Source of the DNA: Tyzzerella sp.
Lineage (GTDB): Bacteria > Bacillota > Clostridia > Lachnospirales > Lachnospiraceae
Direction: 5' to 3'
NCBI GenBank assembly: GCA_017472665.1
Contig: JAFUOS010000013.1
Coordinates: forward strand, 1-64,000
DNA length: 64,000 nt
Shown: in pieces, positions 8,618 through 16,271 of the stretch
Layout of the letters: each line of letters opens with the position of its first letter
Numbering within the stretch: the first letter of the stretch is position 1
Made by a program: the position numbers and the translations under genes
The notes under the pieces: model-generated
Database searches by the model: none
Told to the model about the DNA's origin: nothing
The model's input: only the letters and a program-made list of their open reading frames with translations

Positions 8618-8881
8618 ATGTACGAATATGATGAAGAATGTTTAAAGGTATTTTTAAAGAAACAAGGACAATTATTTGATGAGCCAGTTGCGGAAACCAT
8701 AGAGGAAGCAGAAGCATTTTTAGAGGACTGCATGGCAGTTGTTGTAGATTCACTTGAGGAAGTCAGAGAATACTTCGAAGAAAATGGTTCGGATATTTCT
8801 GATATGTCGGATGAGGAATTGGAAGAAGCATCTGAAGTTTTCTCATTACCAAATGGACAGTATCTTATCGTAGAAGGCTAA
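8618..8881 (+). CDS. Small acidic conserved protein of unknown function
   Basis: 87 residues, very acidic (Asp/Glu about one third), with no signal peptide or membrane segment. The sequence reads as helices rich in EE/DD pairs (VAETIEEAEAFLEDCMAVVV, DMSDEELEEASEVF) ending in the hydrophobic strand QYLIVEG. I do not recognise a characterised domain. RBS AAAGGAGC precedes ATG 8618. Close linkage to the HAD phosphatase suggests co-transcription. Coding status is supported by the RBS, spacing and codon use like its neighbours. Confidence 0.65.
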   Translation: MYEYDEECLKVFLKKQGQLFDEPVAETIEEAEAFLEDCMAVVVDSLEEVREYFEENGSDISDMSDEELEEASEVFSLPNGQYLIVEG

Positions 8882-8910
8882 TTTGGAAAGCTTAGAACTC
8901 CTTTCTTTAT

Positions 8911-9050
8911 AGAACAAAGAGTTCGCGAGCGAACTCTTGCGCGAGGCGCGATTGCGAGGCAATATCTTCCTTGTCCGCGCCTCTGCGATCCTCACGGAGT
9001 GTTTTTTCTTTATAGGAAATAGGCTCTGTGAGACTACTTTCCTATAAAGG
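8911..9050. repeat. Array of small perfect hairpins (intergenic palindromic element)
   Basis: Successive hairpins: AAGAGTTCG/CGAACTCTT (8917-8925 with 8930-8938), GCGC-GAG-GCGC (8940-8950), ATTGC-GAG-GCAAT (8951-8963), an outer clamp GAGGCGCG/CGCGCCTC (8943-8950 with 8976-8983), and a 12-bp pair CTTTATAGGAAA/TTTCCTATAAAG (9008-9019 with 9038-9049). Short GAG loops recur. There is no coding potential. It lies between convergent genes and could form a large folded structure in RNA or single-stranded DNA. Confidence 0.6.
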
Positions 9051-9051
9051 A

Positions 9052-9086
9052 AAAAAGCCGAGGTCATTCAGAGACTTCGGCTTTTT
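9052..9086. terminator. Bidirectional terminator between convergent genes
   Basis: AAAAAGCCGAGGTC (9052-9065) pairs with GACTTCGGCTTTTT (9073-9086) with one G-U pair. T/A tracts on both sides serve both strands. The reverse-strand gene's stop codon (9064-9066) lies within it. Confidence 0.8.
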
Positions 9087-9498
9087 CTAATGCATCTTGG
9101 ATGGCATTCAAGATGACTTGGGAAGTGTATGCATTGTCTTCAGAGAAAGTGATGTTTTCCAGTGATTGTGTCTCATAAATCTGTTCCGCAATGGATTCGA
9201 TTGCCGGCTGTACCAAAGGATACATAGTGGTAATCGATTCATCCAGATTACTGAAACGGATGGCATTGATGTGAGAACTGTCAACGCTGACTTCCACTTC
9301 GAGGTCAGTGCTGCCTATCGTGACCGTGGAAGTGTAGATGCCGGGCACATATTTTACATCATCGGATGCACTTTTTTCTCCTTTGCCGAGAAACATAAAT
9401 GCCAACAATACCAGCAATAATATTCCTAACACAACAAAGATAGTTGTGTATATAATTTCTTTCATGTGTAATACAACGATTTTCGTTTTCGAACTCAT
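9064..9498 (-). CDS. Membrane-anchored protein with degenerate FMN-binding-like domain
   Basis: 144 residues. A short basic start (MSSKTKIVVLHMK) precedes one strong hydrophobic segment (about residues 13-37), then an extracytoplasmic domain. The latter resembles FMN_bind domains: the entry PGIYTSTVTIGSTDLEVEV, an I-x-x-I strand, and an ending TSQVILNAIQDALEKA. The flavinylation motif (SGAT followed by TS) is replaced by SEDNAYTS, so covalent FMN attachment through the usual Thr is doubtful. The start at 9498 is supported by AGGAGG, 8 nt upstream on the reverse strand. A stand-alone gene, convergent with its neighbour; function unknown. Confidence 0.6.
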   Translation of the reverse strand: MSSKTKIVVLHMKEIIYTTIFVVLGILLLVLLAFMFLGKGEKSASDDVKYVPGIYTSTVTIGSTDLEVEVSVDSSHINAIRFSNLDESITTMYPLVQPAIESIAEQIYETQSLENITFSEDNAYTSQVILNAIQDALEKAEVSE

Positions 9499-9576
9499 AT
9501 AGAGGCCTCCTAGTCAAATGATAAGGTTTGTTTTTATAATGTATGAAGAAGAAAGGAAAATTATTCATATCTTTGC

Positions 9577-9605
9577 GTGACAAACGGAAAGCATTCTTGT
9601 AAAAT
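9577..9605 (+). promoter_or_regulatory. Promoter of pth-mfd
   Basis: GTGACA (9577-9582), 17-bp spacer, TAAAAT (9600-9605), 32 bp before the pth start. Each hexamer matches 5 of 6 consensus positions. Confidence 0.6.
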
Positions 9606-9636
9606 AGGGAGAGCAGAATAGAAAAGGGGTGAAGAG

Positions 9637-10218
9637 ATGTTTATTATAGTAGGACTTGGAAATCCTTCCAAAGAGTATGAGGGAACCAGACATAACGTAG
9701 GATTTGATGTCATAGATGCGATTGCAGACAAATATAATATATCGGTAACCGACCGCAAAAATCGTGCTTTTTGTGGAAAAGGAATCATTGCAGGTCAGAA
9801 AGTATTGCTTGCAAAACCACAGACCTATATGAATCTCAGTGGTGAAAGTGTGAGAGGTCTTGTGGATTATTATAAAGTAGATGAAGAGACAGAAATTTTG
9901 GTGATTTTTGACGACATTAGTCTGGACGTAGGACAACTCCGCATCCGGAAAAAAGGAAGCGCAGGCGGCCATAATGGGATTAAAAATATTATTGCCAACC
10001 TTGGGACAAATGTGTTCCAGCGCATTAAAGTGGGAGTCGGAGAGAAACCGAAGGAATATGATTTGGCAGATTATGTGCTTGGACATTTTTCAAAAGCGGA
10101 AAGAGAGCACATGGAAGAAGGTTACAAGCATGCGATAGAAGCAGTGGAGCTGATTCTGCAGGGTGAGATTGATACAGCCATGAATCAGTTTAATAAGAAA
10201 GTAGTGCGTGAGGAGTAG
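9637..10218 (+). CDS. pth: Peptidyl-tRNA hydrolase
   Basis: 193 residues. Pth cleaves the ester bond of peptidyl-tRNAs that drop off ribosomes, recycling tRNA. VGLGNPSKEYEGTRHNVGF carries the invariant Asn9 and catalytic His19; LAKPQTYMNLSG and FDDISLDVG follow, the latter with the conserved Asp. RBS AAAGGGGTG precedes ATG 9637. The gene is 4 bp upstream of mfd, the same pth-mfd order as in Bacillus (spoVC-mfd-spoVT region). Confidence 0.96.
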   Translation: MFIIVGLGNPSKEYEGTRHNVGFDVIDAIADKYNISVTDRKNRAFCGKGIIAGQKVLLAKPQTYMNLSGESVRGLVDYYKVDEETEILVIFDDISLDVGQLRIRKKGSAGGHNGIKNIIANLGTNVFQRIKVGVGEKPKEYDLADYVLGHFSKAEREHMEEGYKHAIEAVELILQGEIDTAMNQFNKKVVREE

Positions 10219-10222
10219 AGCG

Positions 10223-13200
10223 ATGCAGGCTTTTGTAGCACCATTAACGGAATTGGCTGAGTTTGAGACCATTCAAAAGAAACGGAAAGAAAAAAAGGGG
10301 ATGATACAGATTGCAGGCTGTGTCACCTCTCAGAAAACACATTTGATGTATGCGCTGAGCGATGGTTTTGAGAATAAAATCATCGCTGTTTCCAGTGAGA
10401 CAAAAGCGAAGCAGATTTACGAAGAATATAAGTTTTTAGATCAGGATGTGTATCTTTATCCGGCGAAGGATTTGCTGTTTTATCAGGCGGATTTACGTGG
10501 GAAATATCTAATTAAGCAGCGTATGGAAGTCTTTCAGGCGATGATGGAAAAGAAAGGCATCACGGTTGTGACCACATTTGACGGCTTTATGGATGCGCTT
10601 GTTCCGCTGGAAGAAATGAAAAAGAGGATTCTTTCGGTAAAGTCTGGCGATGTGGTTGATTTTGAAGAGCTGAAGAAGGATGTGGTGCGCCTGGGTTATG
10701 ACCGAGAAGAACAGATTGAAGGACCAGGACAGTTTGCAGTCCGCGGCGGTATTATGGATGTTTATCCGCTCACGGAAGAAGTGCCGATTCGTATTGAACT
10801 TTGGGGAGATGAGGTTGACTCCATCCGTACCTTTGATGTGGAAAGTCAGCGTTCCATTGAAAATCTGGAGGAGATTACGATTTATCCTGCCAGTGACTTT
10901 CCAGAGGAGGAGTGCAAGCGAGTTTCCTTCTTGGATTATTTTGACAGTGAAAAGAATATTTTGTTTTTAGATGAACCAGTGCGCCTGATTGAGCGTGGAA
11001 ATGGTGTGGAAGAAGAATTTGTGCAGGCACAGGCAAATCGTATGGAAAGCGGTTATCAGGTGTCGGACGAAGAGATGAAACTATTTTCCACCAAGGAAGT
11101 AGCAGAGAAAATGAGCCAGTTCTATGGAATTGGATTTTCCGCTCTGGATATGAAGTGCAAAGAATTGAGAGCGCGGGAAGTCTACAATTTGCAGACAAAG
11201 GGTGTGAATCCATATAATAACAGCTTTGAAATGCTGACCCGGGATTTGAAACGCTTAAAGCGAAGCGGATATCGCGTTGTATTGTTGTCTGGTTCTAGGA
11301 CGAGAGCGAAACGCCTTGCAGAGGATTTGCGGGATTATAACCTCAGCAGTTTTTACAGTGAAGACCTGGAGCGTGAGGTGCAGGACGGCGAAATTATGGT
11401 TACTTATGGACATGTGACAGAAGGATACGAATATCCGATGTTAAAATTCATGGTGATTTCGGAGTCTGACATTTTCGGGCAGAAAAAGAAGAAGAAAAAG
11501 AGAAAGACCTATGAGGGTCAGAAGATTCAGAATTTTTCAGAACTGAAAGCGGGGGACTATGTTGTTCATGAAAATCATGGTCTGGGGATTTATCAAGGCA
11601 TCGAAAAGATAGAAGTGGATAAAGTTGCCAAGGATTATATGAAGATTTCCTATGCCGGAGGCGGTAATCTCTATATTCCTGCAACGCAGCTGGATTTGAT
11701 TCAGAAATATGCAAGCGCAGATGCGAAGAAGCCGAAGCTGAATCGCCTGGGTGGTCAGGAATGGCATAAGACGAAGACGCGGGTGCGCGGTGCAGTCAAA
11801 GAGATTGCAAAGGATTTGGTGGAACTTTATGCGGCGAGACAGCAGCAGGAAGGCTTTGTTTACGGCCAAGATACCGTTTGGCAGAAAGAGTTCGAGGAAA
11901 TGTTTCCATTTGAGGAGACCGAGGACCAGTTGGCTGCTATTGAAGAAACAAAGCGCGACATGGAAAGCACTAAAATCATGGACCGTTTGATTTGCGGCGA
12001 TGTGGGTTATGGCAAGACGGAGATTGCGATTCGTGCGGCATTTAAAGCTGTGCAGGAGAATAAGCAGGTCGTTTATCTATGTCCGACTACAATTTTGGCG
12101 CAGCAGCATTACAACACATTCATGCAGAGAATGAAAGAGTTCCCGGTGCGTGTGGATTTGATGTGCCGTTTCCGAAGTGCAGCGCAGCAAAAAAAGACGA
12201 TTGAAGATACGAAGCGTGGGCTGGTGGACATTGTGATTGGAACCCACCGTGTTCTCAGCGATGATTTGCAGTTCAAAGATTTGGGACTTCTGATTATCGA
12301 TGAAGAACAGCGTTTTGGTGTGCAGCATAAAGAGAAAATCAAGAAGTTAAAAGAGAATGTAGATGTGTTGACCTTGACAGCGACGCCGATTCCAAGAACA
12401 CTCCACATGAGCCTCATTGGAATCCGTGATATGAGTGTATTAGAAGAGGCACCGGTAGACCGCATGCCGATTCAGACCTATGTGATGGAATATAATGATG
12501 AGATGGTGCGCGAGGCGATTCAGAGGGAATTGTCGCGTGGCGGACAGGTTTACTATGTCTATAACAAAGTGAAAGATATTGATGAAATCACAGACAAGAT
12601 TCAAAAATTGGTTCCAGAGGCCGTGGTTGCCTATGCACATGGGCAGATGCGGGAAAACAAACTGGAAAATATCATGCTGGACTTTATTAACGGCGAGATT
12701 GATGTTTTGGTTTCCACAACAATTATTGAGACTGGTTTGGATATTTCCAATGCAAATACCATGATTATCCACGATGCAGACCAACTTGGATTATCGCAGA
12801 TGTATCAGCTTCGAGGTCGTGTGGGACGTTCGAACCGTATGGCGTACGCATTCTTGTTATATCGTCGTGATAAGCTTCTTCGAGAAGTGGCAGAAAAGCG
12901 TTTGGCTGCGATTCGCGAGTTTACAGACCTTGGTTCCGGATTTAAGATTGCCATGCGGGATTTGGAAATTCGTGGTGCAGGAAATTTGCTGGGTGCAGAG
13001 CAGCATGGTCACATGGAAGCGGTTGGATATGATCTGTACTGCAAGATGTTAAATGAGGCTGTAAAACATTTGAAAGGCGAGATTACAGAAGAACCATATA
13101 CAACGACAGTAGATTTAAATGTAGATGCATTTATCCCTGCGTCTTATATTCCGAATGAATATCAGAAACTGGATATTTACAAACGAATTGCCAGCATTGA

Positions 13201-13561
13201 AAACGAAGAGGAAATGGACGATATGCTGGAAGAACTCATTGACCGCTTTGGAGACGTTCCAAAGAAAGTGCAGCAGCTCCTTTCTATAGCGCTTTTAAAG
13301 GCGCTTGCACACAGTGCTTATGTGACTGCAGTAGAACAGAAAGGGGAAGTAATAAAATTTGTCATGTATGAACAGGCAAAGGTCAAGGTAGAGCAGATTC
13401 CGGAACTTGTCAAGAAATATAAAGGAGATTTGCAGTTTACAGTGGATACGAATCCATATTTTACGTATCAGAAGAAGGCAAAGAACAGGAAAGAAAAGGA
13501 CGAAGACGTTCTAGAACTTGTGAAAAATGTGTTAATTGACATAAAATCATTGAATGATTGA
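10223..13561 (+). CDS. mfd: Mfd, transcription-repair coupling factor
   Basis: 1112 residues. Mfd displaces RNA polymerase stalled at lesions and recruits UvrA. Order: N-terminal UvrB-like domains, RNAP-interaction domain (VVHENHGLGIYQGI near 440), RecG-like translocase with Walker A GDVGYGKTE near residue 592, DEEQ box (IIDEEQRFG near 692) and RGRVGRS helicase motif VI, then the C-terminal D7 autoinhibitory domain. ATG 10223 is favoured because AGGAG at 10211-10215 is 7 nt upstream; an upstream in-frame GTG at 10208 overlaps pth. The end of the gene contains the promoter of the following gene. Confidence 0.97.
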   Translation: MQAFVAPLTELAEFETIQKKRKEKKGMIQIAGCVTSQKTHLMYALSDGFENKIIAVSSETKAKQIYEEYKFLDQDVYLYPAKDLLFYQADLRGKYLIKQRMEVFQAMMEKKGITVVTTFDGFMDALVPLEEMKKRILSVKSGDVVDFEELKKDVVRLGYDREEQIEGPGQFAVRGGIMDVYPLTEEVPIRIELWGDEVDSIRTFDVESQRSIENLEEITIYPASDFPEEECKRVSFLDYFDSEKNILFLDEPVRLIERGNGVEEEFVQAQANRMESGYQVSDEEMKLFSTKEVAEKMSQFYGIGFSALDMKCKELRAREVYNLQTKGVNPYNNSFEMLTRDLKRLKRSGYRVVLLSGSRTRAKRLAEDLRDYNLSSFYSEDLEREVQDGEIMVTYGHVTEGYEYPMLKFMVISESDIFGQKKKKKKRKTYEGQKIQNFSELKAGDYVVHENHGLGIYQGIEKIEVDKVAKDYMKISYAGGGNLYIPATQLDLIQKYASADAKKPKLNRLGGQEWHKTKTRVRGAVKEIAKDLVELYAARQQQEGFVYGQDTVWQKEFEEMFPFEETEDQLAAIEETKRDMESTKIMDRLICGDVGYGKTEIAIRAAFKAVQENKQVVYLCPTTILAQQHYNTFMQRMKEFPVRVDLMCRFRSAAQQKKTIEDTKRGLVDIVIGTHRVLSDDLQFKDLGLLIIDEEQRFGVQHKEKIKKLKENVDVLTLTATPIPRTLHMSLIGIRDMSVLEEAPVDRMPIQTYVMEYNDEMVREAIQRELSRGGQVYYVYNKVKDIDEITDKIQKLVPEAVVAYAHGQMRENKLENIMLDFINGEIDVLVSTTIIETGLDISNANTMIIHDADQLGLSQMYQLRGRVGRSNRMAYAFLLYRRDKLLREVAEKRLAAIREFTDLGSGFKIAMRDLEIRGAGNLLGAEQHGHMEAVGYDLYCKMLNEAVKHLKGEITEEPYTTTVDLNVDAFIPASYIPNEYQKLDIYKRIASIENEEEMDDMLEELIDRFGDVPKKVQQLLSIALLKALAHSAYVTAVEQKGEVIKFVMYEQAKVKVEQIPELVKKYKGDLQFTVDTNPYFTYQKKAKNRKEKDEDVLELVKNVLIDIKSLND

Positions 13562-13578
13562 GAAAAAGAGGGTATAAT
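13550..13578 (+). promoter_or_regulatory. Promoter of the parvulin-like lipoprotein gene
   Basis: TTGAAT (13550-13555), 17-bp spacer, perfect TATAAT (13573-13578), overlapping the 3' end of mfd and 32 bp before the start codon at 13610. Confidence 0.75.
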
Positions 13579-13609
13579 TAATACTTAGGAAATACGAAGG
13601 AGGCCGAAT

Positions 13610-14869
13610 ATGAGAGGTTTAAGAAAAAAATTAGTTGCACTTGCGGCAGTGGCAACAATGGTAATGACATCGCTTGTGGGATGCTCTGGAAGTGTTGAAG
13701 ATAGTGATGTAGTAGCAACTGTTGGTGATGCAGAGATTACAGTAGGGGTTGCAAATTTCTACATACGATATCAACAGATGATGCTTGAAAGTTACTATGG
13801 TTCTATGATCAGCGGAGGAGACGTATGGGAAATGGGTCTTTTCGATGAAGACAGCTTGAAAGAGAGTTATATGGAGTCTCTTCAAGAATTATACATTTTG
13901 AAAGCCCATATGGACGATTACAAAGTAACTCTGACAGAGGACGAGCAGGTCGCAATTGAGGAAGCAGCAGGAGCATTTGCAGAGGCAAATACAGATGAAG
14001 TAAAAGAAAAGATTTCAGGAGATAAGAAAGTTGTTGCAGAAGTATTAGAATTGATGACGATCAGTGAAAAGATGCACGATGCGATTATCGCAGAGGTAGA
14101 TACAGAAGTTTCTGATGATGACGCAGCACAGAAAGCAATGCAGTATGTATTGTTTGAAACATCAACTACTTCAGACGATGGCACTTCTACAGCAATGAGC
14201 GAAGATGAAATCGCAGCACAAAAAACAGCAGCAGAAGATTTCCTTGAAAAAGCAAAAGCAAATGGAAGTTTAGAAACATATGCTACAGAAGCGGGTGTAG
14301 AATCTAAAAAAGCAACTTTTGATAAAGAGAGCACAACTCCTGATGCAGACGTAGTTGCAGCGGCAGACGCTTTGGGTGAAGGAGAATTCACGGAAGTGAT
14401 TGAGACAGAGGCTGGATACTATGTAGCTCAGCTGACAAGCTTACTTGACAGAGATGCAACAGATGCAGAAAAGGAAACCATTGTATCAGAACGTCAAGAA
14501 GAACATTATACAGAAGTAGTAGATGGCTGGAAAGAAGATACTAAGATTACTGTAAATGATAAAGTTTGGGATAAGATTGATATCAAAGGTTTAGAAGTAA
14601 CTGAAAAAGCAGTGGAAGATGAGACGGATGCAGCAGACACAACTGAGGATGCTGACACAACGGAAGATGCTGATACGACAGATACAGCAGATGATGCATC
14701 TTCAACAGATGGAACTGACGATACGACTTCAACAGATGCAGCAGACGACGCAGCTTCAACAGACGACGCAGCTTCAACAGACGACGCAGTTTCAACAGAT
14801 ACAGCAGACGATACAGCTTCTGCAGATGAAAATACTACAACAGACAGTGCTGATACCACAGAAGAATAA
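13610..14869 (+). CDS. Parvulin/PrsA-like peptidyl-prolyl isomerase lipoprotein
   Basis: 419 residues. A basic N-terminus and hydrophobic stretch end in the lipobox LVGC (Cys25), so it should be a membrane-anchored lipoprotein outside the cell. The body has a SurA/PrsA-like N-terminal helical region and a poorly conserved parvulin domain (about 185-285, with LGEGEFTEVIETEAGYYVAQL). In the family these act as chaperones/isomerases for exported proteins. The last 85 residues are a disordered D/T/A/S-rich acidic tail containing an 18-bp tandem repeat. RBS GAAGGAGG precedes ATG 13610. Its own promoter lies in mfd and a terminator follows. Confidence 0.8.
   Translation: MRGLRKKLVALAAVATMVMTSLVGCSGSVEDSDVVATVGDAEITVGVANFYIRYQQMMLESYYGSMISGGDVWEMGLFDEDSLKESYMESLQELYILKAHMDDYKVTLTEDEQVAIEEAAGAFAEANTDEVKEKISGDKKVVAEVLELMTISEKMHDAIIAEVDTEVSDDDAAQKAMQYVLFETSTTSDDGTSTAMSEDEIAAQKTAAEDFLEKAKANGSLETYATEAGVESKKATFDKESTTPDADVVAAADALGEGEFTEVIETEAGYYVAQLTSLLDRDATDAEKETIVSERQEEHYTEVVDGWKEDTKITVNDKVWDKIDIKGLEVTEKAVEDETDAADTTEDADTTEDADTTDTADDASSTDGTDDTTSTDAADDAASTDDAASTDDAVSTDTADDTASADENTTTDSADTTEE
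14744..14797 (+). repeat. 18-bp tandem repeat, three units, in the lipoprotein tail
   Basis: Three consecutive copies of GACGACGCAGCTTCAACA (14744-14761, 14762-14779, 14780-14797, the last with one base change), encoding repeated DDAAST. In frame, so copy-number change would lengthen or shorten the acidic tail without frameshift. Confidence 0.85.
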
Positions 14870-14896
14870 GAATATTTGAAACATTAAGAAAAATGC

Positions 14897-14936
14897 AAGA
14901 GGGCTTCAATCTGAAAAAGGATTGGAGCTCTTTTTT
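14897..14936 (+). terminator. Rho-independent terminator after the parvulin-like gene
   Basis: The GCTTCAATC/GATTGGAGC stem, extended by AGAG/CTCTT with a bulge and an 8-nt loop, is followed by six T residues. Confidence 0.75.
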
Positions 14937-14950
14937 CGTCCGATTTCCTA

Positions 14951-14979
14951 TTCCATTTTTGTGTTTTGTGTTGTATAAT
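14951..14979 (+). promoter_or_regulatory. Possible promoter of pduL
   Basis: Consensus -10 TATAAT at 14974-14979 with weak -35 TTCCAT at 14951-14956, 17-bp spacer. Confidence 0.4.
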
Positions 14980-15011
14980 ATACCATTATCGAGACAGGGG
15001 GATTGAAACAC

Positions 15012-15653
15012 ATGAGTCTTAGGATTCCAATTGAGACTTCCGCAAGACATGTCCATATCTGCGAAGAAGACTTTAAAATATTATTTGGAGAAAACGCGGC
15101 ACTTCATTACGTGCATGAACTTAGCCAGCCAGGCCAGTATCTCTGCCAGGAGCGAGTTACCATCGTAGGCCCAAGAGGCCGTTTTGAAAATGTTGCGATT
15201 CTCGGTCCTTATAGAAAAGAAACTCAGATTGAGTTATCTATGACTGATACAAGAAAAATAGGAGTACCTGGCATCATCAGACAGTCAGGTTACACAGAAG
15301 GTACTCCAGGATGCCGTTTGATTGGACCTAACGGGACGATTGAAATTGATAAAGGTGTAATCGTTGCAAAAAGACACATACATATGACACCTTTGGAGGC
15401 AAGCCGCGCACATGTAAAAGATAATGATGAAGTATTCGTTATCACCGAAAGCTACGAGCGTGGACTCATTTTTGCCGACGTAGTTGTCCGTGTGAGCCCC
15501 AAATTTAAACTGGCGATGCATGTAGATACCGATGAGGCCAATGCATTCGGAAGTGAAGATGCTCCGACAGGGGCCATCCTCAAACTATTTGATGGACAGA
15601 CCTACAGTCTCCAGCAGTGGGCAGATGAAATTCAATCGGGAATCAACCGATAA
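15012..15653 (+). CDS. pduL: PduL-like phosphate acyltransferase (phosphate propanoyl/acetyltransferase)
   Basis: 213 residues, two tandem PduL beta-barrel domains. Zinc-ligand motifs appear as SARHVHIC near the start and AKRHIHMTP in the second half. PduL converts acyl-CoA plus phosphate to acyl-phosphate, supporting ATP formation with an acyl kinase. No microcompartment genes or encapsulation peptide are seen, so this is probably the housekeeping cytosolic version used as Pta in many Clostridia. ATG 15012 is chosen over TTG 15003 because the GGGGG RBS at 14997-15001 is better spaced. It is 19 bp upstream of a yqeY-like gene. Confidence 0.88.
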   Translation: MSLRIPIETSARHVHICEEDFKILFGENAALHYVHELSQPGQYLCQERVTIVGPRGRFENVAILGPYRKETQIELSMTDTRKIGVPGIIRQSGYTEGTPGCRLIGPNGTIEIDKGVIVAKRHIHMTPLEASRAHVKDNDEVFVITESYERGLIFADVVVRVSPKFKLAMHVDTDEANAFGSEDAPTGAILKLFDGQTYSLQQWADEIQSGINR

Positions 15654-15672
15654 GAAATAGGAGGAATTAGAT

Positions 15673-16119
15673 ATGAGTAAAACAGATGAAGTAAGAAAAG
15701 CCATGGTAGATGCCATGAAAGCAAAAGATAAGGATACGAAAGATACACTTTCGATGCTGTTGGCAGCATTAAAGAACAAGGCGATTGACAAGAGAGCAGA
15801 CCTCACTGAGGAAGAAGAGGTTCAGGTTATCTTAAAAGAAATCAAGCAGACAAAAGAATCTTTGGAGTTGACACCGGCTGACCGTACAGATTTGATTGAA
15901 GAGGCACAAAAACGTATTGCCGTGTTAGAGAAATTTGCACCGAAGATGATGGATGCAGAGGAGATTAAGGCAGTGGTTGCCGGTGTGCTTGCTGATTTGG
16001 GAATTGATGCTCCGACGGCGAAAGATAAGGGACGCATTATGAAAGAGCTTATGCCGAAGGTGAAAGGCAAGGCAGATGGTAAATTGGTGAACGAAGTTGT
16101 AGGGTCATTGATGGCGTAA
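15673..16119 (+). CDS. YqeY-like protein (GatB/YqeY domain)
   Basis: 148 residues: an alpha-helical protein of the YqeY family, homologous to the tail domain of amidotransferase subunit GatB that binds tRNA. Visible features are an N-terminal helix (DEVRKAMVDAMKAKDKDTKD), EEEVQVILKEIKQ, and a C-terminal DKGRIMKELMPKVKGKADG. Its cellular role is not settled. RBS AGGAGG precedes ATG 15673. A terminator follows at 16126-16156. Confidence 0.88.
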   Translation: MSKTDEVRKAMVDAMKAKDKDTKDTLSMLLAALKNKAIDKRADLTEEEEVQVILKEIKQTKESLELTPADRTDLIEEAQKRIAVLEKFAPKMMDAEEIKAVVAGVLADLGIDAPTAKDKGRIMKELMPKVKGKADGKLVNEVVGSLMA

Positions 16120-16125
16120 AAGTTT

Positions 16126-16156
16126 AAGGGTGTCTGATTGGATGCCCTTATTTTTT
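16126..16156 (+). terminator. Rho-independent terminator after yqeY-like gene
   Basis: AAGGGTGTC (16126-16134) pairs with GATGCCCTT (16141-16149), six-base loop, then ATTTTTT. Confidence 0.8.
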
Positions 16157-16168
16157 GCTGAAATTGAT

Positions 16169-16185
16169 TGTAAATGCCATTTACA
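16169..16185. promoter_or_regulatory. 17-bp palindrome upstream of the HTH/GpsA fusion gene
   Basis: TGTAAATG-C-CATTTACA is a perfect dyad 87 bp before the start of a gene whose product begins with a DNA-binding HTH. It is a candidate autoregulatory operator (inference only). Confidence 0.35.
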
Positions 16186-16271
16186 CTTGCAAACAAAACC
16201 AAGATTGCAACTCCCTATTGCTGGATATTTTTGCCCAAACAGTATACAATGTAATGTGAGGTGAAATTTGA

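Noticed and set aside
8846-9067. 73-codon reverse frame over the hairpin cluster
   Set aside because: It covers palindromes and the terminator, with no RBS; composition is noise-like.
14744-14797. Tandem 18-bp repeats considered as a CRISPR-like array
   Set aside because: Units are directly joined without spacers and are in frame in a coding sequence.
14506-14859. 117-codon reverse frame in the lipoprotein tail
   Set aside because: A mirror of the GAC/ACA/GCA repeat region giving Val/Ser/Ala repeats; no RBS or promoter.
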